Positions 6,672-13,697 of a stretch of DNA of 21,921 nucleotides are shown piece by piece; position 1 is the stretch's first letter; every line of letters begins with the position of its first letter. The position numbers and the translations under genes were made by a program. Below the pieces are notes generated by a model. It was given only the letters and a program-made list of their open reading frames with translations, made no database searches and had not been told where the DNA came from. Source of the stretch: Pseudomonadota bacterium (GTDB lineage Bacteria > Pseudomonadota > Alphaproteobacteria > Acetobacterales > Acetobacteraceae); assembly GCA_021826485.1 (NCBI GenBank), contig JAKAZX010000013.1, positions 1-21,921 on the forward strand. Direction: 5' to 3'.

Positions 6672-6849
6672 TAGACGCCCGGCGAGCGGAGAGGAAGCGT
6701 CACGATCGACGCCGAGCGCTGCCCCCGCAAAGCCTGAGCGGCCGGCAGAAGCCCCAAAGTCCGAATTCACCGAGCCTGCGCGCCGCCCGGCACCCCGAAT
6801 GCAGACCAGCTTGCACCGTCAGCAAAAGCTCGGCGAAAGGCCGGATTGA
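6661..6849 (+). CDS. Small Pro/Ala/Arg-rich protein of unknown function (62 aa)
   Basis: 62 residues with no recognisable domain: rich in Pro, Ala, Glu and Arg, probably disordered, ending in a basic segment (MQTSLHRQQKLGERPD). AGAAGG lies 9 bases before the ATG, and the start overlaps the previous gene by 11 bases, which suggests translational coupling. The composition could also come from a fortuitous GC-rich open frame, so this is the weakest member of the cassette. It converges on ftsY with a 38-base gap in which I see no strong hairpin. Confidence 0.45.
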   Translation: MTPDRRPASGEEASRSTPSAAPAKPERPAEAPKSEFTEPARRPAPRMQTSLHRQQKLGERPD

Positions 6850-6887
6850 CAGCGAGAACGGCGCGACGTTCCCGACCAGCCATTCCG

Positions 6888-7808
6888 CTACCCCGCCCCC
6901 ACCAGCCCCTTCGCGAACTCCTCCGCGTCGAAGGCGCGCAGGTCGGCCGCCTGTTCGCCGACGCCGACGTAATGCACCGGCAGGTGGAACTCCTCCGCCA
7001 GCGCTACAACCACGCCGCCGCGGGCGCTGCCGTCGAGTTTGGTCACCGCGAGTCCGGTGACATCGACCATCTCCTTGAACACCTCCACCTGGTTCAGCGC
7101 GTTCTGCCCGGTGGTCGCGTCCAGCACCAGCAGCACCGAATGCGGTGCGGTCGCGTCCTGCTTCTTCAGCACGCGGATGATCTTGCGCAGTTCCTCCATC
7201 AGCGCCGCCTTGTTGTGCAGGCGGCCGGCGGTGTCGATCAGCAGCACGTCGGCGCCGTCCGCCTTGGCGCGGGTCAGCGCATCGAAGGCAAGGCCGGCGG
7301 CATCCGTGTTGGCCGGGCCCGCGATCACCGGCGCGCCGGTGCGCTCGCCCCAGATCTGCAACTGCTCGACCGCGGCGGCGCGGAACGTGTCGCCGGCGAC
7401 CAGCACCACACGCTTGCCCTGTTCGCGCAGTTGCAGCGCCATCTTGCCGATCGTCGTGGTCTTGCCGGTGCCGTTCACGCCCACCACCAGCACGACATGC
7501 GGGTGCAGCGCCGGGTCCGGCACGAAGGGCTTCGCCACCGGGGCCAGGATCGCCGCGATCTCCCCGGCCAGCGCCTCGCGCACTTCCTCGTCGGTCACCT
7601 CGCGGCCGAAGCGGGTGCGGCGGAACTCGGCAATCACCCGCCGCGCCACGCCGGTGCCAAGGTCGGCGGCCAGCAGCACGTCCTCCAGCTCCTCCAGCGC
7701 GGCGTCATCCAGCTTGCGGCGGACGAACACCGCGCCGAGCGATTCGCCGATCTTGGCGCTGCTGCGCGCCAGACCCTGGCGCAGCCGGGAAAGAAAACCG
7801 AGCGCCAT
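6888..7808 (-). CDS. ftsY: Signal recognition particle receptor FtsY
   Basis: 306 residues. FtsY is the SRP receptor GTPase that docks ribosome-SRP complexes at the inner membrane for SecYEG insertion. The N domain (about 1-95) is followed by the G domain, with P-loop GVNGTGKTTTIGK (110-122), DTFRAAA (140-146), DTAGR (192-196), TKLDGSARGG (256-265) and the closing GVGEQAADLRAFDAEEF. The long acidic A domain of the E. coli protein is missing; short FtsY proteins with only an N-terminal amphipathic helix (ALGFLSRLRQGL) are usual in alphaproteobacteria. The ATG shares one base with the mtaB stop (TGATG), so translation is probably coupled. It is the last gene of dapF-mtaB-ftsY. Confidence 0.96.
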   Translation of the reverse strand: MALGFLSRLRQGLARSSAKIGESLGAVFVRRKLDDAALEELEDVLLAADLGTGVARRVIAEFRRTRFGREVTDEEVREALAGEIAAILAPVAKPFVPDPALHPHVVLVVGVNGTGKTTTIGKMALQLREQGKRVVLVAGDTFRAAAVEQLQIWGERTGAPVIAGPANTDAAGLAFDALTRAKADGADVLLIDTAGRLHNKAALMEELRKIIRVLKKQDATAPHSVLLVLDATTGQNALNQVEVFKEMVDVTGLAVTKLDGSARGGVVVALAEEFHLPVHYVGVGEQAADLRAFDAEEFAKGLVGAG

Positions 7809-9031
7809 CAGGCCGCCTCCGCCAAGACGCCGGTTTCGTCGGCGCCGACGATGCGCACACGCACCAGCGCCCCGGGCGCGGCGGACAGGCGCACCGGCAC
7901 GAAGTGTTCGGTGTGGCCGCGCGCCGCATCCTCGGCCAGCACGCTCGCCTCCCGGCCGATCAGCGTTTCGTAGAAGCGTCGCGCCTGCGCGGCGCCGGCG
8001 GCGCGCAGCCGCGCCGCACGCTCCCGCCGCAGCGCGACCGGCACCGCCGGCATCCGCGCGGCCGGCGTGCCGTCCCGCTCGCTGTACGGGAACACGTGCA
8101 GGAACGGGATCGCCGCCTCCTCCACCAGTGCCAGCGTCTCGGCGAAGGCGGCGTCGCTCTCGGTCGGGAACCCGGCGATCAGGTCGGCGCCGATCGCGAT
8201 GCCGGGGCGCAGCGCGCGCGCCCGGCCGATCAGCGCCAGCGCATCCGCCCGCGAATGGCGCCGCTTCATGCGCTTGAGGATCAGGTCCGACCCCGCCTGC
8301 AAGGACAGATGCAGATGCGGCATCAGCCGCGCCTCCTCGGCCAGCAGCCGCCACAGATCATCGTCCAGCGCCGCCGGGTCGAGCGAGGACAGCCGCAGCC
8401 GCGGCAGCTCCGGCACCAGCGCCAGCAGCCGCCGCACCATCTGGCCGAGCCGCGGTGTGCCGGGAAGGTCGCTGCCGTAGCTGGCGATATCGACGCCGGT
8501 GAGTACCACTTCGCGGTATCCGGCGGCGACCAGCGCGCGCACCTGTTCGACGATCGCGCCCACCGGCACGCTGCGGCTCGGCCCGCGGCCATAGGGAATG
8601 ATGCAGAAGGTGCAGCGATGGTCGCAGCCCTGCTGCACCTGCACGAAGGCGCGCGCGCGCCCGGAGAACTCCGTCACCAGATGCGCCGCCGTCTCGCGCG
8701 CCGCCATGATGTCGGAGACCGCGCCGCCCGCCTCCGCCGTCCAGCTTGCCGCGTGCAGCTTCTCCGCATTGCCCAGCACGCGCGCGACGCCGGGCAGCGC
8801 GGCCCAGCGGTCCGGCGCGATCTGGGCCGCGCAGCCGGTGACGACGATGCGCGCGCCGGGGCGTTCGCGATGCGCGCGGCGGATCGCCTGCCTTGCCTGT
8901 CGCTCGGCCTCCGCCGTCACCGCGCAGGTGTTGACGATGACCGTATCGGTCAGCGCCGCCGCGTGGCCGCGCATCACCTCGCTCTCATAGGCATTGAGGC
9001 GGCAGCCGAAGGTCAGCACCTCGACGCTCAT
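7808..9031 (-). CDS. mtaB: tRNA t6A37 methylthiotransferase MtaB
   Basis: 407 residues. A radical SAM enzyme that adds a methylthio group to N6-threonylcarbamoyladenosine at position 37 of tRNAs. The N-terminal domain supplies three cysteines for one [4Fe-4S] cluster: C10 (FGCRLNAYES), C36 (NTCAVT) and C67 (TGCAAQ). The radical SAM motif is C136-x3-C140-x2-C143 in GCDHRCTFCIIPYGRG. A C-terminal TRAM-like region ends the protein. FGCRLN and CTFCIIPYGRG fit MtaB better than MiaB or RimO. The start ATG overlaps the dapF stop by 4 bases (9028-9031), and the stop overlaps the ftsY start by 1 base. Confidence 0.94.
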   Translation of the reverse strand: MSVEVLTFGCRLNAYESEVMRGHAAALTDTVIVNTCAVTAEAERQARQAIRRAHRERPGARIVVTGCAAQIAPDRWAALPGVARVLGNAEKLHAASWTAEAGGAVSDIMAARETAAHLVTEFSGRARAFVQVQQGCDHRCTFCIIPYGRGPSRSVPVGAIVEQVRALVAAGYREVVLTGVDIASYGSDLPGTPRLGQMVRRLLALVPELPRLRLSSLDPAALDDDLWRLLAEEARLMPHLHLSLQAGSDLILKRMKRRHSRADALALIGRARALRPGIAIGADLIAGFPTESDAAFAETLALVEEAAIPFLHVFPYSERDGTPAARMPAVPVALRRERAARLRAAGAAQARRFYETLIGREASVLAEDAARGHTEHFVPVRLSAAPGALVRVRIVGADETGVLAEAA

Positions 9032-9864
9032 TGCGGAAAATCCGCCAGCTCGATCTCGCCGCGGAACGCGATCGCGGTCGGCCCGGCCATCAGCACGTGC
9101 CCGTCCGCCCGCCAAGTGATCGCCAGCGTGCCGCCGTCCACGATCACCTGCGCGTGCCGGCCGGAAAGCCCGCGGCGCGCCGCGTTGACCAATGCGGCAC
9201 AGGCGCCGGAGCCGCAGGCGCGCGTCAGCCCCGCCCCACGCTCCCACACGCGCAGGCGGATGCGGTCCGGCGCCAGCACCTGCGCGATGCCGATATTCGC
9301 CCGCTCGGGAAACAGACTGTCGTGTTCCAGCAGCGGCCCCAGCCGCGCGATCTCGACGCTTTCGGCATCGGGGACGAAGAAGGTCGCGTGCGGATTGCCC
9401 ATCGACAGCGCCGCCGGATCGTCCAGCGGCCCGGCCGAAAGGTCGAGATGCAGCGTGTCCATCGGGCGGGCCAGCGGCACGTCCCGCCAGTCGAAACGAG
9501 GGGCGCCCATATCGACCGTGATGGTCCCGTCCGCCGCCACGGTGGACGGCAGCACGCCCGCCAGCGTCGCCACGTCCAGCCGGTCGCGCCCGGTTTCCCC
9601 GGCCAGCAGCCGCACCACGCAGCGCGTGGCATTGCCGCAGGCCCCGGCCTCCTGCCCGTCGGGGTTGCGGATGCGCATGAAGGCGTCGGCGGAGAGGCCC
9701 GGCGGCGCCGGTTCGATCACGATGAACTGGTCGCAGCCCACCCCTTCCCGCCGGTCGGCGATAGCGGCGGCGCGGCGGGGCGTGAGGCCGAGCGGCCCCG
9801 CGCGCTCATCGAGCACGACGAAATCGTTGCCGCAACCGTGCATCTTGACGAAGGGGACGCGCAT
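9028..9864 (-). CDS. dapF: Diaminopimelate epimerase
   Basis: 278 residues. Converts LL- to meso-diaminopimelate for lysine and peptidoglycan synthesis, in the cytoplasm and without cofactor. Both catalytic cysteines are present: C76 in NPDGQEAGACGNATRC and C217 in ERGAGLTRACGSGACA. The start MRVPFVKMHGCGNDFVVLD is typical. In the second motif Leu-Thr replaces the common Glu-Thr before the ACGSGA stretch, a small deviation. No Shine-Dalgarno sequence precedes the ATG at 9864. A promoter-like TATAAC ends 6 bases before it, which suggests a leaderless mRNA. It is the first gene of dapF-mtaB-ftsY, with a 4-base overlap into mtaB. Confidence 0.96.
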   Translation of the reverse strand: MRVPFVKMHGCGNDFVVLDERAGPLGLTPRRAAAIADRREGVGCDQFIVIEPAPPGLSADAFMRIRNPDGQEAGACGNATRCVVRLLAGETGRDRLDVATLAGVLPSTVAADGTITVDMGAPRFDWRDVPLARPMDTLHLDLSAGPLDDPAALSMGNPHATFFVPDAESVEIARLGPLLEHDSLFPERANIGIAQVLAPDRIRLRVWERGAGLTRACGSGACAALVNAARRGLSGRHAQVIVDGGTLAITWRADGHVLMAGPTAIAFRGEIELADFPQ

Positions 9865-9870
9865 GACGGC

Positions 9871-9898
9871 GTTATATGGCCGCCGCGCGGTCCGACAA
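9871..9898 (-). promoter_or_regulatory. Promoter of dapF-mtaB-ftsY, probably leaderless
   Basis: On the minus strand TTGTCG (9898-9893) and TATAAC (9876-9871) are 16 bases apart, a good sigma-70-type pair. The -10 box ends 6 bases before the dapF ATG, so initiation would fall on or next to the start codon. No ribosome binding site is visible, which agrees. Confidence 0.5.
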
Positions 9899-9931
9899 AC
9901 CCCCGCCCGGCGCAAGCCACGGGAGGCGCCG

Positions 9932-10477
9932 ATGACGGGTCCGGGAACCTTGCGACGCGATGTGCTGGCCCTCGCGCTCGCCGCCGGCGGCAGCACCGCC
10001 GCGCTGGCCGACGATGCCGCGCCGCCGCCGCTCGCCCCGGACATCCCGCTGGTCCTGCCGCGCACCGAGTTCGCCTATGAGGCGATCGTGGACATCGCGC
10101 CCCCCATCACCATCGGCGATGCGCCGCTGGGCCGGCGGTTCATGGTGCCGATCCTGGGCGGCCGCTTCGCCGGCCCGCGCATCCGCGGCACCGTGCTGCC
10201 CGGCGGCGCGGACCGCCAGTTGCTCCGCCGCGACGGGGTGAAGGAGCTGGACGCGCTGTATGAACTGCGGGCCGAGGACGGGGCGGTCATCACCGTGCGC
10301 AACCGCGTGGTGATCGACACGCCGCCCACGGGCCCGCGCTACCTGTTCTCCCGCCTCGACATCACCGCGCCGGAGGGGCCGCATGACTGGCTCAACCGCG
10401 CGGTGTTCGTCGGCACGCTCAACCCGCTGCCGCCGGAGCGGCATGCGGTGCTGATCCGCGTCTATCGCGTGATCTGA
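9932..10477 (+). CDS. Exported DUF3237 domain protein
   Basis: 181 residues. The N-terminus has twin arginines (R8-R9), a hydrophobic run (VLALALAAGG) and an ALA cleavage site near residue 26, so it is exported, possibly by Tat. The mature part (from about residue 40) looks like a DUF3237 beta-barrel domain, with LGRRFMVPILGGRFAGPRIRG early, GADRQLLRRDGVKELDALYELRAEDG in the middle and WLNRAVFVGTLNP near the end. Function is unknown. GGGAGG lies 5 bases before the ATG at 9932. It diverges from dapF with a 67-base gap and converges on the protease-like lipoprotein gene. Confidence 0.85.
   Translation: MTGPGTLRRDVLALALAAGGSTAALADDAAPPPLAPDIPLVLPRTEFAYEAIVDIAPPITIGDAPLGRRFMVPILGGRFAGPRIRGTVLPGGADRQLLRRDGVKELDALYELRAEDGAVITVRNRVVIDTPPTGPRYLFSRLDITAPEGPHDWLNRAVFVGTLNPLPPERHAVLIRVYRVI
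10453..10474. terminator. Hairpin adjacent to the DUF3237 stop codon
   Basis: GATCCGCG (10453-10460) pairs with CGCG plus GATC (10466-10474, one bulged T) over a TCTAT loop. The stem ends directly at the stop codon. A second small stem, GCGCG (10484-10488) with CGCGC (10500-10504), spans the stop of the convergent lipoprotein gene. Neither has a T-run. Confidence 0.3.
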
Positions 10478-10488
10478 GCGGCGGCGCG

Positions 10489-11424
10489 TCAGGGGGTGGC
10501 GCGCTGGATGAACAGCCGGTGCGTGGCGTAGGACAGCCAGAACCGCCGCCCGCGCATGAAGTCCAGCCCGACCAGCATGCCGGCATCGGGATCGGCCAGC
10601 GCCCCCACCTCGATCAGCGGCGCGGCGAAGTTTTCGTCGCCGATGTGCAGGCTGGCGAACCGGTGGATGCGCATGACGTGCGATGCCCCGCCCAGGGAAA
10701 AGCCGCTCGCGTCGCGGTCGTTCGCCAGGGCCGCATCGCTGACGCCAAGCCTGAGCGCGACGCGGCGCGCCAGCCGTTCGCGGTCGGAGCCGCTGTCGAA
10801 CAGGGCGGTCACGTCCTGCCCGTCCACCTGCACCGTGACCAGCGGCAGCCGCTTCGCCGACAGTTGCATCGGCAGCGTCGCGTACCGGCCGGGCCAGGGC
10901 GGCTGCACCTCATGGCAGTTGGAGACTTCATAGAGGCCGAGCGTCCCGGCGGCGAAGTCGAACGCGACATCGAAGCGCGACAGCACGTCGGCACCCAGCA
11001 GCCCATCCGCCGGATGGCGCGGCACGTCCGGCTGCGGCAGCGCCACGGCGGCGACGCTGAGGTCGGACAGCACCGTGTCGCCCACCTGAAGGTCGTTGAT
11101 CCGCACGTTCTGGACCTGCGTGACCCCCGCCGCGCTGACCACGTTGGTCCGCCGCCGCGGGTCGCGCGGCAGGCCGAGCCGGGCGGCGCCCGCCTCGGTC
11201 AGCACCGTCGCCTGCGCGCCGGTATCGACGCCGAGCCACGCCTCATGCCCGTCGATCTTCACCGCGACCATGACCATGTGACGCTCCAGCAGCAGCGGGA
11301 GCGTGGCGATGGGTTCGACGCTGCATGCCGCCGCGGCGGTGTCGGCGGCGGGCGGCGAGGTGGCGCAGGCGGCCAGGGCAAGGCAGGCGATGGCGGCCAG
11401 CATGGCTGAGCTTCGCACCTGCAT
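10489..11424 (-). CDS. Retropepsin-like aspartic protease lipoprotein
   Basis: 311 residues. The signal peptide ends in a lipobox LAAC (C20), so it should be a lipoprotein. The mature part has two retropepsin-like halves: WLGVDTGAQATVL (D67-T-G) and TALFDSGSDRERL (D210-S-G), each with downstream hydrophobic-glycine segments (DGLLGADVLSRFDVAFDF and GMLVGLDFMRGRRFWLS). Bacterial proteins of this class normally dimerise like HIV protease; here both active-site aspartates could come from one chain. The ATG at 11424 has AGGA 8 bases upstream. It lies 69 bases downstream of tetR on the same strand. Substrate unknown, and proteolytic activity is inferred from the motifs. Confidence 0.85.
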   Translation of the reverse strand: MQVRSSAMLAAIACLALAACATSPPAADTAAAACSVEPIATLPLLLERHMVMVAVKIDGHEAWLGVDTGAQATVLTEAGAARLGLPRDPRRRTNVVSAAGVTQVQNVRINDLQVGDTVLSDLSVAAVALPQPDVPRHPADGLLGADVLSRFDVAFDFAAGTLGLYEVSNCHEVQPPWPGRYATLPMQLSAKRLPLVTVQVDGQDVTALFDSGSDRERLARRVALRLGVSDAALANDRDASGFSLGGASHVMRIHRFASLHIGDENFAAPLIEVGALADPDAGMLVGLDFMRGRRFWLSYATHRLFIQRATP

Positions 11425-11493
11425 CGCCGCCGTCCTGCCGTTATGAACCCGGCATGGATACGGGGACGCAGCGGCCGGCACAACCCCGCGGCG

Positions 11494-12111
11494 CTATGGC
11501 CGATCCGGCGCGTAGGCGCGCAGGAAGACCGCGGTGGTGCGCCGCAGCCGCGCCTCGATCTCGGCCTCGCTCACGCCGTCCAGGATGCCCCAGTCCAGCA
11601 GTTCCGGCAGCATGCCGCACCACAGGCTGAGCAGGTCCTCGGCCGCGGCGGCCGGATCGTCGGCGGCCAGTTCCCCGCGCGCCGCCGCCGCGGCGATGGC
11701 GGCGGCCAGCGAGGCGCGGGTCTGCCCCGGCCCGGCCTGGTAGAACCGCCGCGCCAGCCCGGGATTGGCGCACAGCATCGGCCCCAGCACGCGCCGCGCC
11801 GCGACCAGCTTCGGGCTGCACAACAGCGCGAGGAAGCGCCGGCCGACCGCGACCAGTTGCTCCTCCAGCGGTCCCTCGCCGCCGCCGACGCGCGCGATTT
11901 CCGCCAGCACGCCCTGCACGTGACACTCGACGGCCGCCTCGAACAGCGCGTCCTTGTCGCGGAAATGGCCGTACAGCGTCATCTTGGACACGCCGGCCGC
12001 CGCCGCGACGGCATCCATCGACACCTCGCCGAACCCGCGCGCCAGGAACAGATGTTGCGCCGCAGCGATGATCGCCGCGTGCTTCTCAGGGTCGCGTGGA
12101 CGCCGCGCCAC
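11494..12111 (-). CDS. TetR family transcriptional regulator
   Basis: 205 residues. The N-terminal helix-turn-helix domain (about 8-56) reads AAIIAAAQHLFLARGFGEVS, then VAAAAGVSKMTLYGHFRDKDALFEAAV, a standard TetR/AcrR signature. The C-terminal ligand domain resembles the TetR_C group of efflux regulators (LVAARRVLGPMLCANPGLARRFY). The start is GTG at 12111 with GGAGGAAAG directly upstream. The gene is divergent from the RND efflux operon, and a strong dyad lies in the 71-base gap. It most likely represses both itself and the pump until an effector binds. The effector is unknown. Confidence 0.94.
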   Translation of the reverse strand: MARRPRDPEKHAAIIAAAQHLFLARGFGEVSMDAVAAAAGVSKMTLYGHFRDKDALFEAAVECHVQGVLAEIARVGGGEGPLEEQLVAVGRRFLALLCSPKLVAARRVLGPMLCANPGLARRFYQAGPGQTRASLAAAIAAAAARGELAADDPAAAAEDLLSLWCGMLPELLDWGILDGVSEAEIEARLRRTTAVFLRAYAPDRP

Positions 12112-12125
12112 CTTTCCTCCGAATC

Positions 12126-12149
12126 ATACTAGACGGTCCAGTCTAGTAT
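12126..12149. promoter_or_regulatory. Operator dyad between tetR and the RND operon
   Basis: ATACTAGAC (12126-12134) and GTCTAGTAT (12141-12149) are perfect 9-bp inverted arms around a 6-base centre. A second perfect palindrome, TAGTATACTA (12144-12153), overlaps the right arm and contains TATACT, a plausible -10 box for the plus strand. Size and position fit a TetR-family operator that blocks both promoters. This AT-rich patch stands out in the GC-rich surroundings. Confidence 0.72.
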
Positions 12150-12182
12150 ACTATATGAGGTCCGCTGTCCAGTTCCGAGGGG

Positions 12183-13697
12183 ATGATGGCGGGTCTGACG
12201 GGCCGATCGGGCGCAAGTGTGGCGATGCTGACGGCGGCGGCGCTGCTGGCCGGCTGCATGGTCGGGCCGGACTATCAGGCGCCCAAGGCGCCCGCGGTGG
12301 ACCATCTGACCAACGCGCCGCATCCCGCGCTGACCGTGGCGAGCGACACCGTGGGCGGCGCCCCCCAGCACTTCGCCAACGGCGCAGACGTATCCGGCGA
12401 GTGGTGGGGCCTGTTCCATTCCCCCGAAATCACCGCCCGTGTGACGGAGGCGCTGCGCGCCAACCCCACCCTGCTGGCCGCCCAGGCCACGCTGAAGGAA
12501 GCGCGGGAGAATCAGCGGGCCGCCTTCGGCAGCCTGTTCCCCTCGGTCAGCGGCGGCGCCAGCGCGGCGCGCGAACAGGTCTCCCTCGCCGCGTTCGGCT
12601 TTCCCGGCGGCGGCAGTGCGGAGTTCAGCCTGTATTCCGGCACGATCAATGTCGCCTACACGCTCGACGTGTTCGGCGGCATCCGCCGGCAGGTGGAATC
12701 GCTCGGCGCGCAGGCCGACTACCAGCAGGCGGAACTGGAGGCGGCCTATCTCAGCCTGACCGCGAACCTCGTCACCGCGCTGCTGACCGAAGCCGCCCTG
12801 GCCGCCGAGATCGATGCCACGCGCGACGTGATCCGCGTCTATTCGGACGAGCTTGACCTGATCCGGAAGCGGTTCGAACTCGGCGCGGTCAGCCGCAGCG
12901 ACGTGTTGCAGCAGCAGACCAGCCTCGCCTCCCAGACCGCGACGCTGCCGCCGCTGCTGAAGGCGCAGGAACAGACGCGCGACCAGATCGCCACCTATCT
13001 CGGCCTGCTGCCGGGCCAGTACGACAAGCCGACCGTCAGCCTGGCCGCGATCACATTGCCGGGGGACCTGCCGGTGTCCCTGTCGTCGCAGATCGTCGCA
13101 CAGCGGCCGGACGTGCAGGCCTATGCCGCGCTGCTGCACGCCGCCACGGCGAACGTCGGCGTGGCACTCGCCAACATGCTGCCGCAGTTCAACCTGTCCG
13201 GCAGCTACGGGGTGGAGGGCATTACGCCCGCGCAGATCTTCACGCCGAGCGGCGTCATCTGGAGCATCGCCAGCGCAATCGCCCAGCCGATCTTCCAGGG
13301 CGGCGCCCTGCTGGCGCGCAAGCGCGCCGCGGTGGCCGCGATGCAGGCGGCGGCGGCGCAGTACAGCGGCACCGTCAACGTCGCGTTCCAGAACGTCGCC
13401 GATGCGCTGGTGGCACTGTCACGCGATGCCGAGACGCTGCAAGCCGAGCTTGCCGCCGACCAGGCGGCGAGCGAAAATCTCGCGGTGGCCAAGTCGCAAT
13501 ACGAACTCGGCGCCACGCCGTATCTGGTGGTGCTCCAGGCGCAGCAGAGCTACCGCAACACCCATCTGCAACTGGTCATCGCCGAGGCTGCCCGCTTCAC
13601 CGACACCGTCGCCCTGTTCGCGGCGCTGGGCGGCGGCTGGTGGCAGCGCCACGATGTCGCGCCCGAGGTCGCCAAATGCTGCGGAGTGATGCCATGA
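12183..13697 (+). CDS. RND efflux outer membrane factor, NodT/OprM family lipoprotein
   Basis: 504 residues, a usual length. Forms the TolC-like trimeric outer membrane channel of the tripartite pump. The signal ends with LLAGC (C25), followed by the family start MVGPDYQAPKAP. Two outer-membrane-efflux repeats follow, each with long helices and a beta hairpin (SLYSGTINVAYTLDVFGGIRRQ in the first; AQPIFQGGALLARKR and SKSQYELGATPYLVVLQAQQS-like helices in the second). RAFFGSLFPSVSG-type and ANMLPQFNLSGSYG segments are typical. GAGGGG sits almost against the ATG at 12183, so M2 (12186) is equally possible. It comes first in the operon, and its TGA overlaps the adaptor ATG by 4 bases. Confidence 0.93.
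   Translation: MMAGLTGRSGASVAMLTAAALLAGCMVGPDYQAPKAPAVDHLTNAPHPALTVASDTVGGAPQHFANGADVSGEWWGLFHSPEITARVTEALRANPTLLAAQATLKEARENQRAAFGSLFPSVSGGASAAREQVSLAAFGFPGGGSAEFSLYSGTINVAYTLDVFGGIRRQVESLGAQADYQQAELEAAYLSLTANLVTALLTEAALAAEIDATRDVIRVYSDELDLIRKRFELGAVSRSDVLQQQTSLASQTATLPPLLKAQEQTRDQIATYLGLLPGQYDKPTVSLAAITLPGDLPVSLSSQIVAQRPDVQAYAALLHAATANVGVALANMLPQFNLSGSYGVEGITPAQIFTPSGVIWSIASAIAQPIFQGGALLARKRAAVAAMQAAAAQYSGTVNVAFQNVADALVALSRDAETLQAELAADQAASENLAVAKSQYELGATPYLVVLQAQQSYRNTHLQLVIAEAARFTDTVALFAALGGGWWQRHDVAPEVAKCCGVMP

Noticed and set aside
7904..9931. Long plus-strand frame running into the DUF3237 gene
   Set aside because: Upstream of 9932 it is antisense to mtaB and dapF and has no protein character. 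Only the part after the ribosome binding site at 9921-9926 encodes a signal peptide and domain.
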